The notes under the pieces are model-generated. The model had not been told where the DNA came from. It saw only the letters and a program-made list of their open reading frames with translations, and searched no databases. Both the position numbers and the translations under genes were made by a program. Shown here piece after piece: positions 52,001-64,000 of a stretch of DNA of 64,000 nucleotides (the first letter of the stretch is position 1; each line of letters starts with the position of its first letter). Origin of the DNA: Lampris incognitus (Eukaryota > Chordata > Actinopteri > Lampriformes > Lampridae); the NCBI RefSeq assembly GCF_029633865.1, contig NC_079217.1, forward strand, positions 53,838,979 through 53,902,978. The letters are read 5' to 3'.

Positions 52001-55000
52001 AGTCTACCAATGAATAAAATCAGTTGTGCATTTGAAATAAAGTTTCTTCTTTGGCAATTATATTTTATAGGATAACTACTTAATGGAAAATCACAAGGAA
52101 GCTTTTGTTTACAGCTTTGAAATACCAGTGCAGTTAGTGATGCATCAGTATGTTGACCTCACTTTGCTTTCTCTAGAACTGCTGTTTTACGATACCTTTT
52201 TTTTCTTTCCCCCAACGCCTAGTCAAAGAGGAGGGAGAGACACCCAAAGCAGAGAAGATTGAGAAGAAGAAGGAGGGGAGTGCTAAGAAAGAGGTCAAGA
52301 AAGAAGTGAAGGTGGAGCCAGAGCCAGAGCCTGAAGACATGATCAGCTCTGTAAAGAGCAGGAGGCTGATGGCCATGCAGGTTAAGAAGGAGAAGGAGGA
52401 GCAGGACAGGCAGAACAAAGGTAAGCAGTGCTGCCCACAGAGTTTGGGTCACTTAAGTCACTCTAAAAGGTTTACTCAGAACTCTTTTTGACTTCAGAAT
52501 GATTACAGTAGCCCTTTAGTTTTTTTTTAAAATCTTTTTTCCTCTGTATGTTGAATAAAATGCAAATCCTCAAAATAATTTAATAATTTGCTCTTTTGTG
52601 TAGAGCATAAAATGGGGTATTGAACATATATTTCTACTCAAATCCCTTTTCTGGGGGGCCTCTGTAGCCGAATGGTTACAGCGCATGTGGTTACACAGTC
52701 ACAACATCGCCAATTCGATTCTAGCTGGCGACCTATGTTGCATGTCTTACCCTCCCTCTCTCCCCCATTTCCTGTCTACCTTTCCACTGCTACTGTCTAA
52801 TAAAGGTAAAAAATAATCTAAAAAAAGAATCCCTTTTCTGTCCTGTTTTGATGAAATGTCCTAAAGTTTGGATTTTCCCTCTCAGAGCGCATGGAAAAGG
52901 AGGCAGAAGAGGAGCGGAACCGTAAGCAGAGGGCTGCTGCAGAGAGGACATTCCAAGATGGTATAGCCAAAGCCAAACTTGTCCTGCGCAGAGCTCCACT
53001 GGGCACTGACAGAAATCACAACAGGTTAGGGTCACACACATACAAATTTTCTGTGACTCTAAGACTTGGGATGCTACAAAAGGCTCCTTTCAGACACAAA
53101 ACGATTTGCGCTGCTCTCGGTGCTGGGCTCAGCACAGATCCTTCAAACACAATGCAATTTGCAATGTGCTCACCACTGGGTTTCAGTGCGGAGAACAGAG
53201 CAAAATAGGCGATGTTTTCAAAACTTCTGGCGGGACTTTTCAAAACTTCTAGCAGGACAAGTTTGTCATTTTGTTGCCAAAAAACTGAACCAATTCTCAA
53301 TTAAGAAACTTTAATAGGTCTGTAGAGCTATTGAGAGGGAATACTTTGTAAACCTATAACAAACCTAAGCTATGTTTATCATAGGCTACACATTGCCTGC
53401 CTACAAGCTACCAGACTATTAAAACACCTGACATGCGTGCTTGGTTGGAAATGTGTTTCTAAGCGAGGGCTTTTTTCCTGAGGTCTATACAATCGTAAAC
53501 TTGTACAATTCGGGGAATTTTGACACATATGATATTAACTTTTACTCCACTTTGCCTTCCGTGCCTGGCTGGGTGCCTTGTTTCTATTGGCTGTGCAGGT
53601 GTTGGGCACAGGAGCTGTGCTGCGCCCGCATTTTGCTCGACACAGCGAAATGCCATCGTGGTGTGGCGCAAGCCATTGGAAATAATTGGTTTCAGAGCGC
53701 AGTGGTGCTGTTGTCGCGGTGTCTGAAAGCCCCATAACCCAAGCCCTAACCCTTATCTTCTGAGGATTTGTTAATTTCACTGATCAGTGGCATAATACTT
53801 TTACAATTGTAAAGATAGTTAACAATATTTATTGCTCTTTTTGTTGTCAAACCAAATATACGTTGGCAAACAGAAAAAACGAAAACCTTTTTAACTGTCC
53901 TTAGAGGCTCTTGTTTATAAGAATGACACAAGTTATGTTGAGTTACTTATTTTACCCAATGGATGTCCTTGCAGGTACTGGCTTTTCTCGGATGTGGTTC
54001 CTGGCCTTTACATTGAGAAGGGATGGGTGCATGAAAGCATTGACTACAGCTACACCCTCCCTCCTGAGGACAAACCAGCAGAGGTTGAGGTAGAAGACGA
54101 CGAGCAGGGTAGGTCCTGTTCTGTCACTATGCCTCTTTCTTTTTTGAATATTGCAGACCATTTCATAACATTCTATCAAAGATGGTGTGTCTCTAAGCCA
54201 TTCACATATTGGCACGCTTTGGAAAATGGCTTTTACTGTATTTGCAAGGGATGCACCAATATCACTTTAACCGCCGAAACTTATTCTGAGTACAAATCTT
54301 TAAGTACTGGCCGATAACGAGTGCTGATCCGATCTCTTACTTTTGGTGAACATTGCAGATTTTCGCCATTATTTTTGGGGTCAGTGGCCAAAATAATTGA
54401 CAATTTTTTTCCTACCATTAAAGAAATACAGGCTTCCATGTGACATAAAGCCAATAAATCAAGCCATTTTGCTTTTATTTGACTTTTTTTTTCTCATGGT
54501 TTTTGGTATTGGATTTTAGTCTTGGGTAAGATCTCTTAATACGATACTGTATTTTAGCCTGGAATTGAAACGATAATATTGGTGTTAGTGCATCCCTAGT
54601 ACTTCCTGATTCCTGATACTTTCCAATTGATGTTATTTTGCAGATTTTTTTTGTTTTTTGTTAGTGTGGTTTTTTTTTTCCAATTATTTGCCCTCATTCA
54701 AATTCTCATCTTTTCCAGATATTTCTTATTGTTTAATGCACATTCCTGACATAGACGTTGTGTACAAGTGTTCAGAATTGTCATTATTTTACTTTAGTTA
54801 GTTGCAGAGAATGTGGGTTGCCATTTAGATTTAACTTTATTTTGTTTCTTTTCTCTCTTTTTTTTTTGCAATTATTTGTCCCACTCATATCCTGGAGCTT
54901 GGAGGAGAGAAACATTTAGATTTTTTTTCATGTCAAAATAACTATAGTTGATCCCAATTGCAGGAGCTGAGAAAGAGGATGATGGCAGTACAGATGGTGC

Positions 55001-58000
55001 TATGAGTGAGGTAGCCCAGCAGGGGGCAACAGCAGATGTCTGTGTGGAAACTACGGTTCCCAAGCAAGGACAAAACCTCTGGTAAGAGCAGAGCAGTCAT
55101 ATGGTGCATTGCTATTTTCCTTCAAACTTTTCTCAAAATGTGCAGCATTTTTAAGTTTTCTTAGTCACGTGGCTGCAAAATTAACTCTTACGCTATAAAA
55201 GGTGACGTACTCCATATAATGCCATTGATAGCCAACTTTGTTAGAATTTTTCAAGTCTAGCTTGTAGACTATAGTTGACTTTAATAATTCTTTTTTTCCA
55301 TCGCAATGGATATAGGTTTATATGTGACAACCCAGGTGATCTGGAAGAGCTGGTTGAGAACCTTCATCCTCAAGGGGTCAGAGAAAGTGAATTAAAGGTC
55401 AAGATAAAAAGCAGGTAAATGCATACGCATAAAGAAAGCAAATACTTTTTCTATTTCTATTTCATTTGCGAAAACAGCACATCTATGATTGACTAACTTG
55501 GAAGCCAGTCTCCCCTTGCCCTACTCCTCCTATTCCTATCCACTGTTTCTGCATGCTCGAAACATGTGAAAAGGGAAGGTACACAATTGCACACGTTCTG
55601 CTGCAATGAAATGAAGAGGGATGGACACAAATTCTGTTTTTTACAAGCACTCACTGCTTGTGGTGTAATTATTCTTTGATTTTAGATGTCTCTAAATTTC
55701 CATTTTTTTTGCTGGTGGGTCACAACATCCCCCACCCCTGGCTGATTACCACCACATGCGTATTCCAGACATGTGAGAAACATTGGTAGTTCAACTAAAA
55801 GAAATGTGGAAATAGGACTGTTATGAAATTCAGTCCATGTCATAACTAGAAAATAACCAAAAACAACTATGAAGCACTGTCTAAGTGTGACCTTTTAAAT
55901 AAGATTACGCTGTTATAGGGAATGGATTAATGTAGATAAAATTGAATAGTTTGAAGATTCTAATACCATTCCTAATATAGGTATCAGGATATCCTCCATT
56001 CCATCCATCTGACTCGTAAAGGAAAGCCGGGCCTCAGGACCTGTGATGGCCACCAGGAACTACTCAAGTACCTGCGCAGTGACATCCAGGAGGTGGCCTC
56101 GCGACTCCAGAAGGGAGGCCTGGGATATCTTGATGACAATGCAGACATTGAAAATCAGGTGATTGTTCAGTCTTTTCATGTACAACATGCAGAATCCTTA
56201 TAAGATTTGGGAAATATTTTTGTATTTTTGTTATGTCTGACAGAAAGGGTAAAGGCAAATTTCAGTGGCTTCGGTATACAAAACCTGTGAATTGGGTTAT
56301 GTTTGTCATAGAGGCATTGAAAAACATTCTGGCTAGTCATATTGCCATATTGTGAACACTTAATTCCAACAGCTGCAAGAACTATTTCTATGACCTGCAG
56401 CTTCTGACTCCTGTGTGTGCCTGTGTGTGTGCGTGCTTGTTCTGTCCTGTCCTTTATACACAGGTGTGTAAAATGGAGAGCCTCAAAGAGTTTGGTGAGT
56501 GCATAATCACCATTCAGGCCTGTGTAATCAAGAAGTTTCTGCAGGGGTTCATGGCCCCCAAGCAAAAGAAGAAGAAGAAGCAGGGAGCAGAGGAGAGCAG
56601 CAAGGCTGAGGAGGTGGATGAGGAGAAGAAACTGGCGGAAGAGGCCAGGGTGAGATGGGAGTTCTTTTGGACTGTGTTTAGTACAGTCTCTTACCAAGAA
56701 GGAAACCAATAGGGATCTCTAAAATTTAATAGATTGGAGCTGATGGGGACTTACTGAAAGTATCCAAAATCATTGTGGGGCTGGCCAATCTTACATTCTG
56801 TCTCTAACAAAGAGCTAATCCGGAGCTTTGCATATATCATGCCCTGAAAATTAACTTGTTATATAATACTTGAATTTATAATTCTGTCCATTTAGTTTAA
56901 CCCACAAGTGCTAGTTCTAACAACCAACAACAAAGCTGAATTGCACCTACTAGGTATAAGCCATTGAATTTTTTTTTTCTTCTGGCATGTGTAGTTGACA
57001 GGATGTGTAGTCGGAAGGAGGTCAAGGTGGTTGAATGAGCAAGTACAGGAAAGTATACAGAGGAAGAGGTTGGTAAAGAAGAAGTGGGATAGAGAGATGA
57101 AGAAAGTAGACAGGTATACAAGGAGATGCAGCGTAAAACAAAGACGGGTGGCAAAGGAAAAGGCGTATGGTGAGTTGTATGAGAGGTTAGACTCTAAGGA
57201 AAGAGAAAAGGACTTGAACCGATTGGCTAACAGAGGGACCGAGCTGGGAAGGATGTGCAGCAGGTTAGGGCGATCAAGGATAGAGATGGAAATGTGCTGA
57301 CAAGTGAGGAGAGTGTGTTGAGAAGGTGGAAGGAGTACTTTGAGGGGCTGATTAATGAAGAAAATGATAGAGAAGGTTAGATGATGTGGGGATAGGAATC
57401 AGGAAATGCGGTGGATTAGCAAGGAGGAAGAGAGGGCAGGTATGAAGAGGATGAAGAGTTGAAAGGCAGTTGGTCCAGATGACTTACCTGTGGAGACATG
57501 GAGATGTTTGGAAGAGATGGCAGTGGAGTTTTTAACTAGATTGTTTAACACAATCTTGGAACGGGAGAGGATGCCTGAGGAGTGGAGAAGCATCATACTG
57601 GTACTGATTTTCATGAATAAGGGTGATTTGCAGAACTGTAGCAACTACAGAGGTATAAAGTTGATCAGCCACAACATGAAGATATGGGAAATAGTAACAG
57701 AAGCTAGGTTAAGAGGAGAGGTGACAATTAGCAAGCAGCAGTATGGTTTCATGCAACGAAAGAGCACTACAGATGCGATGTTTGCTTTGAAAATGTTGAT
57801 TGAGAAGACTAGAGAAGGCCAGAAGGAGCTACATTGTGTCTTTGTGGATTTAGAGAAAGCATTTGACAGGGTGCCGAGAGAGGAGATGTGGTATTGTATG
57901 AGGAAGTCAGGAGTTGCAGAGATTTATGTAGGAGTGGTGCAGGATATGTATGAGGGAAGTGTGACTGGTGAGGTGTGCGGTTGGAATGACAGATAGGTTC

Positions 58001-61000
58001 AAGGTGTAGAGGTGGGATTACATCAAGGATCGGCTCTGAGCCCTTTCTTGTTTGCAATGATGATGGACAGGTTGACAGACGAGATCAGGCAGGAGTCCCT
58101 GTGAACTATGATGTTTGCGGATGACATTGTGATCTGTAGCAAGAGTAGGGTGCAGGTTGAGGAGAGCCTGGAGAGGTGGCGGTATGCACTGGAGAGAAAA
58201 GGAATGAAAGTCAGTAGGAGCAAGGCGGAACATGTATGCGTGAATGAGAGGGAGGACTGGTGAGGATACAAAGAGTAGAGGGGATGAAGGCGTATGACTT
58301 TAAATACTAAAAACTGTCCAAAGTAACACGGAGTGCAGAAGAGAGTAGAAGAAGAGAGTGCAGGCAGGGTGGAGTGGGTGGAGAAGTGTGTCAAGAGTGA
58401 TTTGCAACAGAAGGGTACCAGCAAAAGTGAAAGGGAAGGTTTACAAGAAGGTTGTGAGACCAGCTATGTTATATGGTTTGGAGACAGTGGCACTGATGAA
58501 AAGATGAGGAGGCAGAGCTGGAGGTGGCAAGAATTGAAGATGCTAAGATTTTCATTGGGAGTGATGAAGAAGGACAGGATTAGGAATGAATATATTAGAG
58601 GGACAGCTCAGGTTGGACGGTTTGGAGACAAAGCAGGAGAGGCAAGATTGAAATGGCTTGGATGTGTGGAGGAGAGATGCTGAATACGGAGCTGCCAGGG
58701 AAGAGGAAAAGAGCAAGGCCAAAGAGGAGGTTTATGGATGTGGTGAGAGAGGACATGCAGAGGACAGGAAGAAATGGAAACTGATGATCCACTGTGGCGA
58801 CCCCTAACGTGGGCAGCCGAAAGTAGTAGTAGTAGTTGACACAATATTTCACTTTCTGTGCAAACTTATTGTAATGTGTTGTCCACTTTCTTTCATTAAG
58901 TTGCTATTTTGAGTTGAAATAAGTGTCCAACTCTATTCTCTCAGGTGGCAACTGCAGTAGAAAAGTGGAGGGCTGCAATCCGGGAGGCACAGACCTTTTC
59001 ACGTATGCATGTGCTGCTGGGCATGTTGGACGCTTGTATAAAGTGGGACATGTCAGCCGAGAACGCCCGCTGTAAAGTCTGCCGTAAGAAAGGTACATAG
59101 TTTACTGAATTACACTAACTACCTTAAAGATTTATTTGCTGAAAATGATCATTAGTAACTGCTCCAGTCTAAAGGAAATTATCTCATTTTGTTAACTATT
59201 TTGAAAGAGTTATAGGGGAAAAGCAGTTATTCTATTGAACTGACAAAAACATAAGTAGACTGCCACTATCCACTCTAACCTAAAGAGGTGGTGGTGGTTT
59301 TCTTTTTTTTCTCTTTCTTGCTCATGACACAATCAAAGGTAACTTTGGCAGTAGCATTTACTGTAACCCATTCCAGTTGTTAAAATGGTCGATACGACCC
59401 TCAGTTTAGTAAGTGCTATACCACACCCATCCAGTAGGTGCTTGACTCCTCTTTGTTATGAACCACAAGTCTTTAAAGCACCTCAGGACAATGTTCATTC
59501 ATGTAACCCTGAGAGTTAATGGCATTGAAATGATCCCAGTAAAGCAGCCTTGTTGACCTCTTCCATTCTGTCCCCTGTGAAGTTTCCAAGCAGACACTCT
59601 ATGTGCTCCTGCTGAGCGAGATTAGCCCCAGATCCCAAAAGGGCTACAGCAGAAGTTGCAGTGAAAGGCAAAATAGTGGTGTTAGGCAAGTTCAGATGCA
59701 GCCCCGCTATCTCACAGGTGAACCCATACTGATAAAACAAGGATAAGAGCTGATCATCTTTCCTAGCATTACAGAAACACTTGGCAAAGTTTTCAGGCAG
59801 CATTAACCATAACAAGAAACTAAAGGATCCGATAGTGTACACAAGAATTTAACTTTAGATACATATGAATTTCTACTGTGGAAACACAAAGTGTAAGTAA
59901 TATCTCAAAGAAATGTCTTCTAAATGCATTGAGCTTAAATTGATGTCTAGGATGACTTGGGTGCTTAGAGTGCTTAGAGCGAGAGATTGGTGATGGGACA
60001 GCAGCAGCTATGGCAGTGCACAAATCTAAAATAATTTACACTGATAAATATCGAACGTATAGGCAAGTCCAGGTTAAAAGAAAAGTGGAACTATAACAGT
60101 CACTTCTTCTGTCTCTCAGTCTTATGTATATTGATCCATTCCAGGTGATGATGAGAAGCTCATCCTTTGTGATGAGTGCAACAAGGCCTTTCACCTCTTC
60201 TGCCTGCGCCCAGCCCTCTATCGCATCCCTGCTGGGGAGTGGTTGTGCCCGGCCTGCCAGCCAGCAGTGGCCAGACGCTGCTCTCGAGCAAGGTAACTAT
60301 ATCCGCCTTACATCAACTGGAGCATGTGCAATTGAAGCTGTTGTTTTCCCCCTTTTGGTCATATATGTTAATCAGTATTTTCCAGGAAGAGGGAAGCATG
60401 GCTAGGCTGCTGTAATTCAAGTCAAAATTTAGATCCTACTTAATAAGAACTTAATCCAGAACTTTACAATAAGATAGAAGTTAATTCCTAATTTAATGTG
60501 TCATTTGTCCTGTGTTGCTTATCCTTTGCGCAGGATTCAGTTGCAGGGTTGACTGCTGTTATTGTCTTAAGGATAGTACTCATAGATTTATAGTCACCAT
60601 AAATTTAGATATCATAGATTTATCATCCGCTCAGTTATCAGCTGCATTGCTGAATCCCTATTTTAACAGCAGCTTGTCTGCATTTCAGGAACTACAATGA
60701 AAACACAGATGAAGAGGAGGAGGAGGATGATGATGACGATGAGGAGGAGGAGGATGATGAGTATGATGAAGATGATGAAGACGAGGAGAATGACTACAAG
60801 GCGATGGGCCACAGCTGTAAGTTGGCAATGGAGGAAAATCATTGAAACTTTAGCTTACGTTTCACAAAACCATTTTAGTAATGTTATCTTTACTCATTAA
60901 AGGTTGATGTGATTATAATAGTCTGAACAAGCGTAGTAACATGCATGCAGTATTGTAGAGTTGAGGTCACAGCACAAACAAAGTATGACCTGGATAAGAT

Positions 61001-62898
61001 GCATACATGTCTCTGTAATTTGAGCATACTCCATTTTCACTTAATAAGGATACCAGATTATTGGGAACTTAACATGGCATGTTCTATGCCTTTGTTTTTT
61101 TCCCTCTGAGTTATATCAGAACATTATTGTGCATCAAAATGCAATCAGTGTGTGAATGATTGCATGTTTGATTGGCCAGAAGTACACATACATGTACATA
61201 TGCACATTTATTTCATTTAATGAGTCCCTTGGTTTATATTTAAGGTTCTGTAGTCTATCAACAATGAGTATCAAAAAATTTTTTGAGTAAAATCCAGGGG
61301 ATATATTGGGCCTTCATTAAAATAGAAGGCTCCATTAAAAATTGCTCAATTATGGTCATACAGTCTTCATTGGATTACCTTTTAGACATCTTGATGCAAA
61401 TCTCGTTTTTGTTATGTTGCAGGCCAACATCTCAAGATAAAGAAAGCATTTTAGTACAGGGATAATTTTTGGGAAATTGTGCCCAGGATTTCGGGAGGTT
61501 GGAATGAGAGGAATGCCTAACGGGAATTTGATCCCTCTCCTCGTCCCTGCCTTCTTTGTCTGTCTTTGTCCCTCCGAGCCCTGCTTTGATGTTTCAGACC
61601 TCTCACCCTGGCTTGACTTAGAGTATGTGGCAGGGTGATCCCTCTGTGAGTTCAGGCCTGCCCATCAAGGTAGCTACAGGCTGTTGTGTTTAGTGGCTTG
61701 AAAGAGAAGCTCTGTGACACTTCATGTCTGTCCCTTCATCAGTCTAGCCCTCCCTCAATCCCTCCCTTTTTCTCAGCCAAGAGAACATCGAGAGAAGCGT
61801 TGCTGCTTGTTTTATCCCATTGCATTTCAAGGTCACTTGGCACATCCCCTTTAATTTTATCCATACTGATCAGTCTGCTTGCTCAACAGTCAGATCGACT
61901 TAAATATGGTCACTAACTGGCTAAAAAGAACTGGCTCAACGGGTAGTATTCGTCCAGCACCAAGAATGCTTAATTGAATGTGGATGGCATTCTTTTACTA
62001 TTTATAGTCCAACATTTTCAGTCAGTTACAGTTGGCCAGTTGCTTGCTTTCAATCGGCACCCAGTTGAATGAATCAAAGGCCCTATTTAGATGTGATCAA
62101 TATAGCCATTGCTGCACAAGTTCAAGGACAAGTGTCTTTGTTTACCTTCATTTGTATGGCAAAGAGGTCAAGTTTAACAAAGGTCAAGTTTATAATTGAG
62201 CTTGAGTCATGAGTTTAGAAAAATAATTTGTCTTGTAAAATGCTAATATCAGCTGGAAAACTTTGAGCTCCACCAGCCAGGGTCAAACATAAATGAATGA
62301 TCCCTCGAGCTGAAAATAAATCTGATCCCAGCACTGCCTAACATTTTTTCTAAACTACTGTATTGTTGTCACAAAAACTTTGTCTAGACAACACTGTCAA
62401 GGCTTGAATAACTGATACCTTGCAGAGAGTCCAAATCCCTAAAAGTTATTTTTGTTTTTGGGGACAGGCATTCCACATGAAATGGCCTACACCTAGTAAG
62501 CCATGGGTATGACTCCCATCATTTCTGTTGAGCAAAAGTTAATATACTGTTGCCGAATTAACTGTTGGCTCTAGCACATGTGGCCAATGTATTTTTAAAA
62601 TGGGAAAGGACATTCTTAATCTTGGTCCTTCAGTTTTGGGGCACTTGGATTATCTTGGGCAACCTGTAAAGACCCACACCCCTTAATATGCCAAGCTGGG
62701 TTTTCTCTTTTTGCTTTTTCCTGTCGTTCTGATCACATTTCTGATTATTACTCTACAGTGAGACCAAGAAAGAAAAATAAGCAGTCATCATTACGTTCCA
62801 AAGGCTCCAAGAGCAAATCCAAGAAGCAGTCTCCCCCTAGCAGCCGGAGTAGTAAACAGAAGACCGGCCCAAACAGCCCTGTGGACATTGATGAACTG
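43057..62898 (+). CDS. baz1b: BAZ1B / WSTF chromatin remodeller subunit (3' end missing)
   Basis: Nineteen coding exons, all in consistent phase: 43057-43175, 44550-44666, 45982-46126, 46492-46684, 49172-49293, 49986-50183, 50286-50486, 50625-51933, 52223-52420, 52886-53024, 53975-54108, 54964-55081, 55316-55414, 55981-56158, 56464-56649, 58945-59092, 60145-60292, 60689-60816, 62759-62898. They encode 1340 residues; human BAZ1B has about 1483. Order: [12 protein letters not shown] start, WAC domain (residues about 20-126, [13 protein letters not shown]), basic linker, DDT domain (from about 602, [14 protein letters not shown]), WHIM-type blocks ([24 protein letters not shown]), PHD finger (about 1192-1240) and acidic tract. 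The bromodomain lies beyond the right edge. BAZ1B pairs with SMARCA5 in the WICH complex, acts at replication and repair sites, and its N-terminal part is reported to phosphorylate H2A.X Tyr142. Confidence 0.95.
43176..45981. other. baz1b introns 1-2, no other gene
   Basis: Only exon 2 (44550-44666, [20 protein letters not shown]) interrupts this stretch. A poly-C/CA run lies near 44203-44227. Confidence 0.6.
46951..46980 (-). repeat. Hammerhead-like core, copy 4, in baz1b intron 4
   Basis: The minus strand reads CTGAAGAA, a GAGC/GCTC hairpin with loop TTAAAC, then GAAACGTC. The core blocks CTGANGA and GAAA are exact. Confidence 0.65.
47113..48617 (-). mobile_element. hAT element with 8 bp duplication in baz1b intron 4
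   Basis: Left end TAGGGGTGGGACTC, right end CGA followed by poly-C and A, imperfectly inverted. CTGAATAT is duplicated at 47105-47112 and 48618-48625. The minus strand encodes a BED-finger-like start (ATG at 48397, [17 protein letters not shown]) and a catalytic-region fragment [20 protein letters not shown] with [12 protein letters not shown] (47850-48113), both interrupted. The C-terminal dimerisation block is absent, so it is internally deleted. Confidence 0.88.
50625..51933 (+). CDS. baz1b: baz1b large exon 8: basic linker, coiled coil and DDT domain
   Basis: A 1309 bp exon (acceptor TTTCAG, donor GTAGGT), the longest in the gene. It codes for a Lys/Ser/Gly-rich linker ([14 protein letters not shown] is the family landmark), a charged helix of repeated Glu-Glu-Leu-Lys-Lys (about 51080-51270), then the DDT fold from about 51333 with [20 protein letters not shown] and [22 protein letters not shown] domains in BAZ proteins contact ISWI. 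An opposite-strand 254-codon open frame here is a shadow of this exon. Confidence 0.95.
52654..52827 (+). mobile_element. tRNA-derived SINE (second family) in baz1b intron 9
   Basis: Begins GGGGGCCTCTGTAGCCGAAT with a tRNA-like head and degenerate B box (CAATTCGATTC), has the body CCCCCATTTCCTGTCTACCT, and ends TCTAATAAAGGTAAAAAATA. AATCCCTTTTCTG is duplicated exactly at 52641-52653 and 52828-52840. Different family from the 404-454 bp SINE. Confidence 0.92.
53082..53733. mobile_element. Probable non-autonomous DNA transposon in baz1b intron 10
   Basis: Left end GGCTCCTTTCAGACAC; right end GTGTCTGAAAGCCCC, an inverted partner with one base difference. The interior has only short frames. The target duplication is unclear, so superfamily is open. 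Confidence 0.6.
54247..54598. mobile_element. Short inverted-repeat element in baz1b intron 11
   Basis: AAGGGATGCACCAATATCAC at the left faces GATAATATTGGTGTTAGTGC followed by ATCCCTA at the right. An inverted GGGATGCAC end is typical of several fish DNA transposons. No clear target duplication was found. Confidence 0.65.
57001..58831 (+). mobile_element. RTE-type LINE, 5' truncated, in baz1b intron 15
   Basis: The coding order resembles the copy at 28997. RT blocks are [46 protein letters not shown], and the catalytic FADD at 58114-58125. The C-terminal block [20 protein letters not shown] follows, then the 3' end GGCGACCCCTAACG and (TAG)n. GTAGTTGACA is duplicated at 56991-57000 and 58832-58841. 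Stops and frameshifts make it inactive. It is sense to baz1b and lies between exons 15 and 16. Confidence 0.9.
59093..60144. other. baz1b intron 16, no feature seen
   Basis: Unique-looking intron sequence. The short minus-strand frames have no recognisable protein. Confidence 0.6.
60145..60292 (+). CDS. baz1b: baz1b exon 17: PHD finger
   Basis: Together with the end of exon 16 (CKVC at about 59074-59085) this supplies a C4HC3 zinc-binding set: CKVC, LILCDEC, FHLFC, then WLCPAC. All eight ligands are present, so the finger should fold. PHD fingers of this type read histone H3 tails; the specificity cannot be read from sequence alone. Confidence 0.93.
60689..60816 (+). CDS. baz1b: baz1b exon 18: acidic tract
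   Basis: [20 protein letters not shown] followed by more Asp/Glu and Tyr, encoded by GAGGAG/GATGAT repeats and ending GHS with a split Leu codon (donor GTAAGT). The human protein has a comparable acidic run after the PHD finger. Being a codon repeat it may vary in length between individuals. Confidence 0.9.
60817..62758. other. baz1b intron 18, no feature seen
   Basis: AT-moderate sequence with no recognised repeat or exon. Confidence 0.55.
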
Positions 62899-63285
62899 GT
62901 AAGAAATGACACAAATGTGAACGCAGGTATTAACGTTGGAGAACAGTCTATTGGCTAACTTTGTTTTGTGAACCTCATAATTCAGTAAATCCTTGACCCG
63001 ACCAGCCATTTGCCGTGTTTCCATTAGTTGTCAAGCGAATTTTAAGTGAACTTTTGAAATGTCACAAAAAAAGAAAAAATGCGAATTAGGTGCGTTTCCA
63101 TCAACTGGTTTGGAGTGAATAAACGAGGCTATGCAAAGCGTAGTTTCATCAGAAGTTGGCAGTATAAGCTATGTTACGTTACACATGGCTGTAATAAATA
63201 GAGTAGAAGAACTAGAGGTTGCGAACTGGAAACCCGGAAACAAAATCATTCACCTTGGCCATCTACGAGAGAAAATGGAGAGAGG

Positions 63286-63739
63286 CCGGGCGTCCGAGTA
63301 GCGTAGCGGGCTATTCCGTTGCTTACCAACATGGGGATCTCCGGTTCGAATCCTCATGTTTGCTCGGTCGGGTGTCCCTACAGACACAATTGGCCTTGTC
63401 TGTGGTAGGGAAGCTGGATGTGGGTATCTGTCCTGGTCACTGCACTAGCACCTCCTCTGGTTGGTCGGGGCGCTTGTTCAGGGGAAGGGGGAACTGGAGG
63501 AAATAGCGTGATCCTCCCACGTGCTACGTCCCCCTGGCGTAACTCCTCACTTGTCAGGTGGAAAGAAACAGTTGGTGACTCCACATGTATTGGAGGAGGC
63601 ATGTGGTAGTCTGCAGCCCTCCCCGGATCGGAAGAGGGGCTGGAGCAGCAACCGGGATGGCTCGGAAGAGTGGGGTAATTTGCCGGATACAATTGGGGAG
63701 AAAAAGGAGGGAAAAAACTACCCCCCCCCCCCCCCCAAA
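63286..63739 (+). mobile_element. tRNA-derived SINE, copy 3, in the intron after baz1b exon 19
   Basis: Same family as 8673 and 37940, with B box GGTTCGAATCC at 63343-63353. AAAATGGAGAGAGG is duplicated exactly at 63272-63285 and 63740-63753. A poly-C stretch occupies the 3' tail. Sense to baz1b. Confidence 0.93.
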
Positions 63740-64000
63740 AAAATGGAGAGAGGTTTTCAGGAATTTGTTTCAATTGAGCAAGTTGTGTTTGTTCGTTAAT
63801 GTCAGCTAGTATTGGTCATGTTTCATGCTTTCCAGAAATGAAGACAAAGAAATGCAGTGATTCTAATGCATGCAGCAAGGGCCATATCACGATGCCACCA
63901 GCAGAAACAGCCGATCACTATGTCAGAACTTATTCGGCAAAGGTGTTCCCATCTCCCATTCAGCAGATTAAAGTGGCCATATCATGCTCATTCCAGCGCT

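Overview
This is vertebrate, almost certainly teleost fish, nuclear DNA. It has interrupted genes with GT/AG introns, CpG-rich promoters, long microsatellites, and a dense mixture of Tc1, hAT, L1, RTE, Ty3/gypsy and tRNA-derived SINE copies. Three host genes are recognisable, all from the Williams-Beuren (human 7q11.23) neighbourhood. They are the first coding exon of hip1 (minus strand, 12758-12874), a complete bcl7b (plus, 36902-40905, six coding exons) and most of baz1b/WSTF (plus, 43057-62898, 19 coding exons, running off the right edge before the bromodomain). Splice phases were checked exon by exon. bcl7b gives 196 codons plus stop, and baz1b gives 1340 codons with no frame break.

Layout. 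1-260: end of a Tc1-like transposon. 260-12750: hip1 intron or 3'-side sequence, with a CpG island and a possible alternative first exon (2878-2895), a hAT MITE, tRNA-like repeats, a likely LTR carrying a palindromic pair of CRE sites, and a SINE. 12758-13210: hip1 exon 1 and its CpG-rich promoter. 13600-34950: a transposon-filled spacer between the divergent hip1 and bcl7b promoters. It holds a degenerate gypsy element split by a nearly full-length 6.4 kb L1 (19 bp target duplication), a broken hAT transposase, a 5'-truncated RTE LINE with a second repeat nested in it, a gypsy gag/LTR fragment and a hAT element with a perfect 8 bp duplication. 36850-42100: bcl7b. 42100 to the end: baz1b, with a hAT, SINEs, an RTE and other repeats in its introns.

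The two complete or near-complete genes encode chromatin proteins. BCL7B is an accessory subunit of SWI/SNF (BAF). BAZ1B is the large subunit of ISWI-containing remodellers (WICH, B-WICH) and has been reported as an H2A.X Tyr142 kinase. HIP1 is an endocytic clathrin/actin adaptor. Every mobile-element ORF seen is broken or truncated, so none looks active in itself.

The most interesting non-gene signal is a short structured motif present four times in dispersed repeats (13.77, 28.21, 30.17 and 46.95 kb). On the minus strand it reads as a hammerhead-ribozyme-like core (CTGANGA, hairpin, GAAA) with compensating changes in the hairpin stem. I found no CRISPR array, operon or toxin system, and nothing that demands a wholly new biological system.
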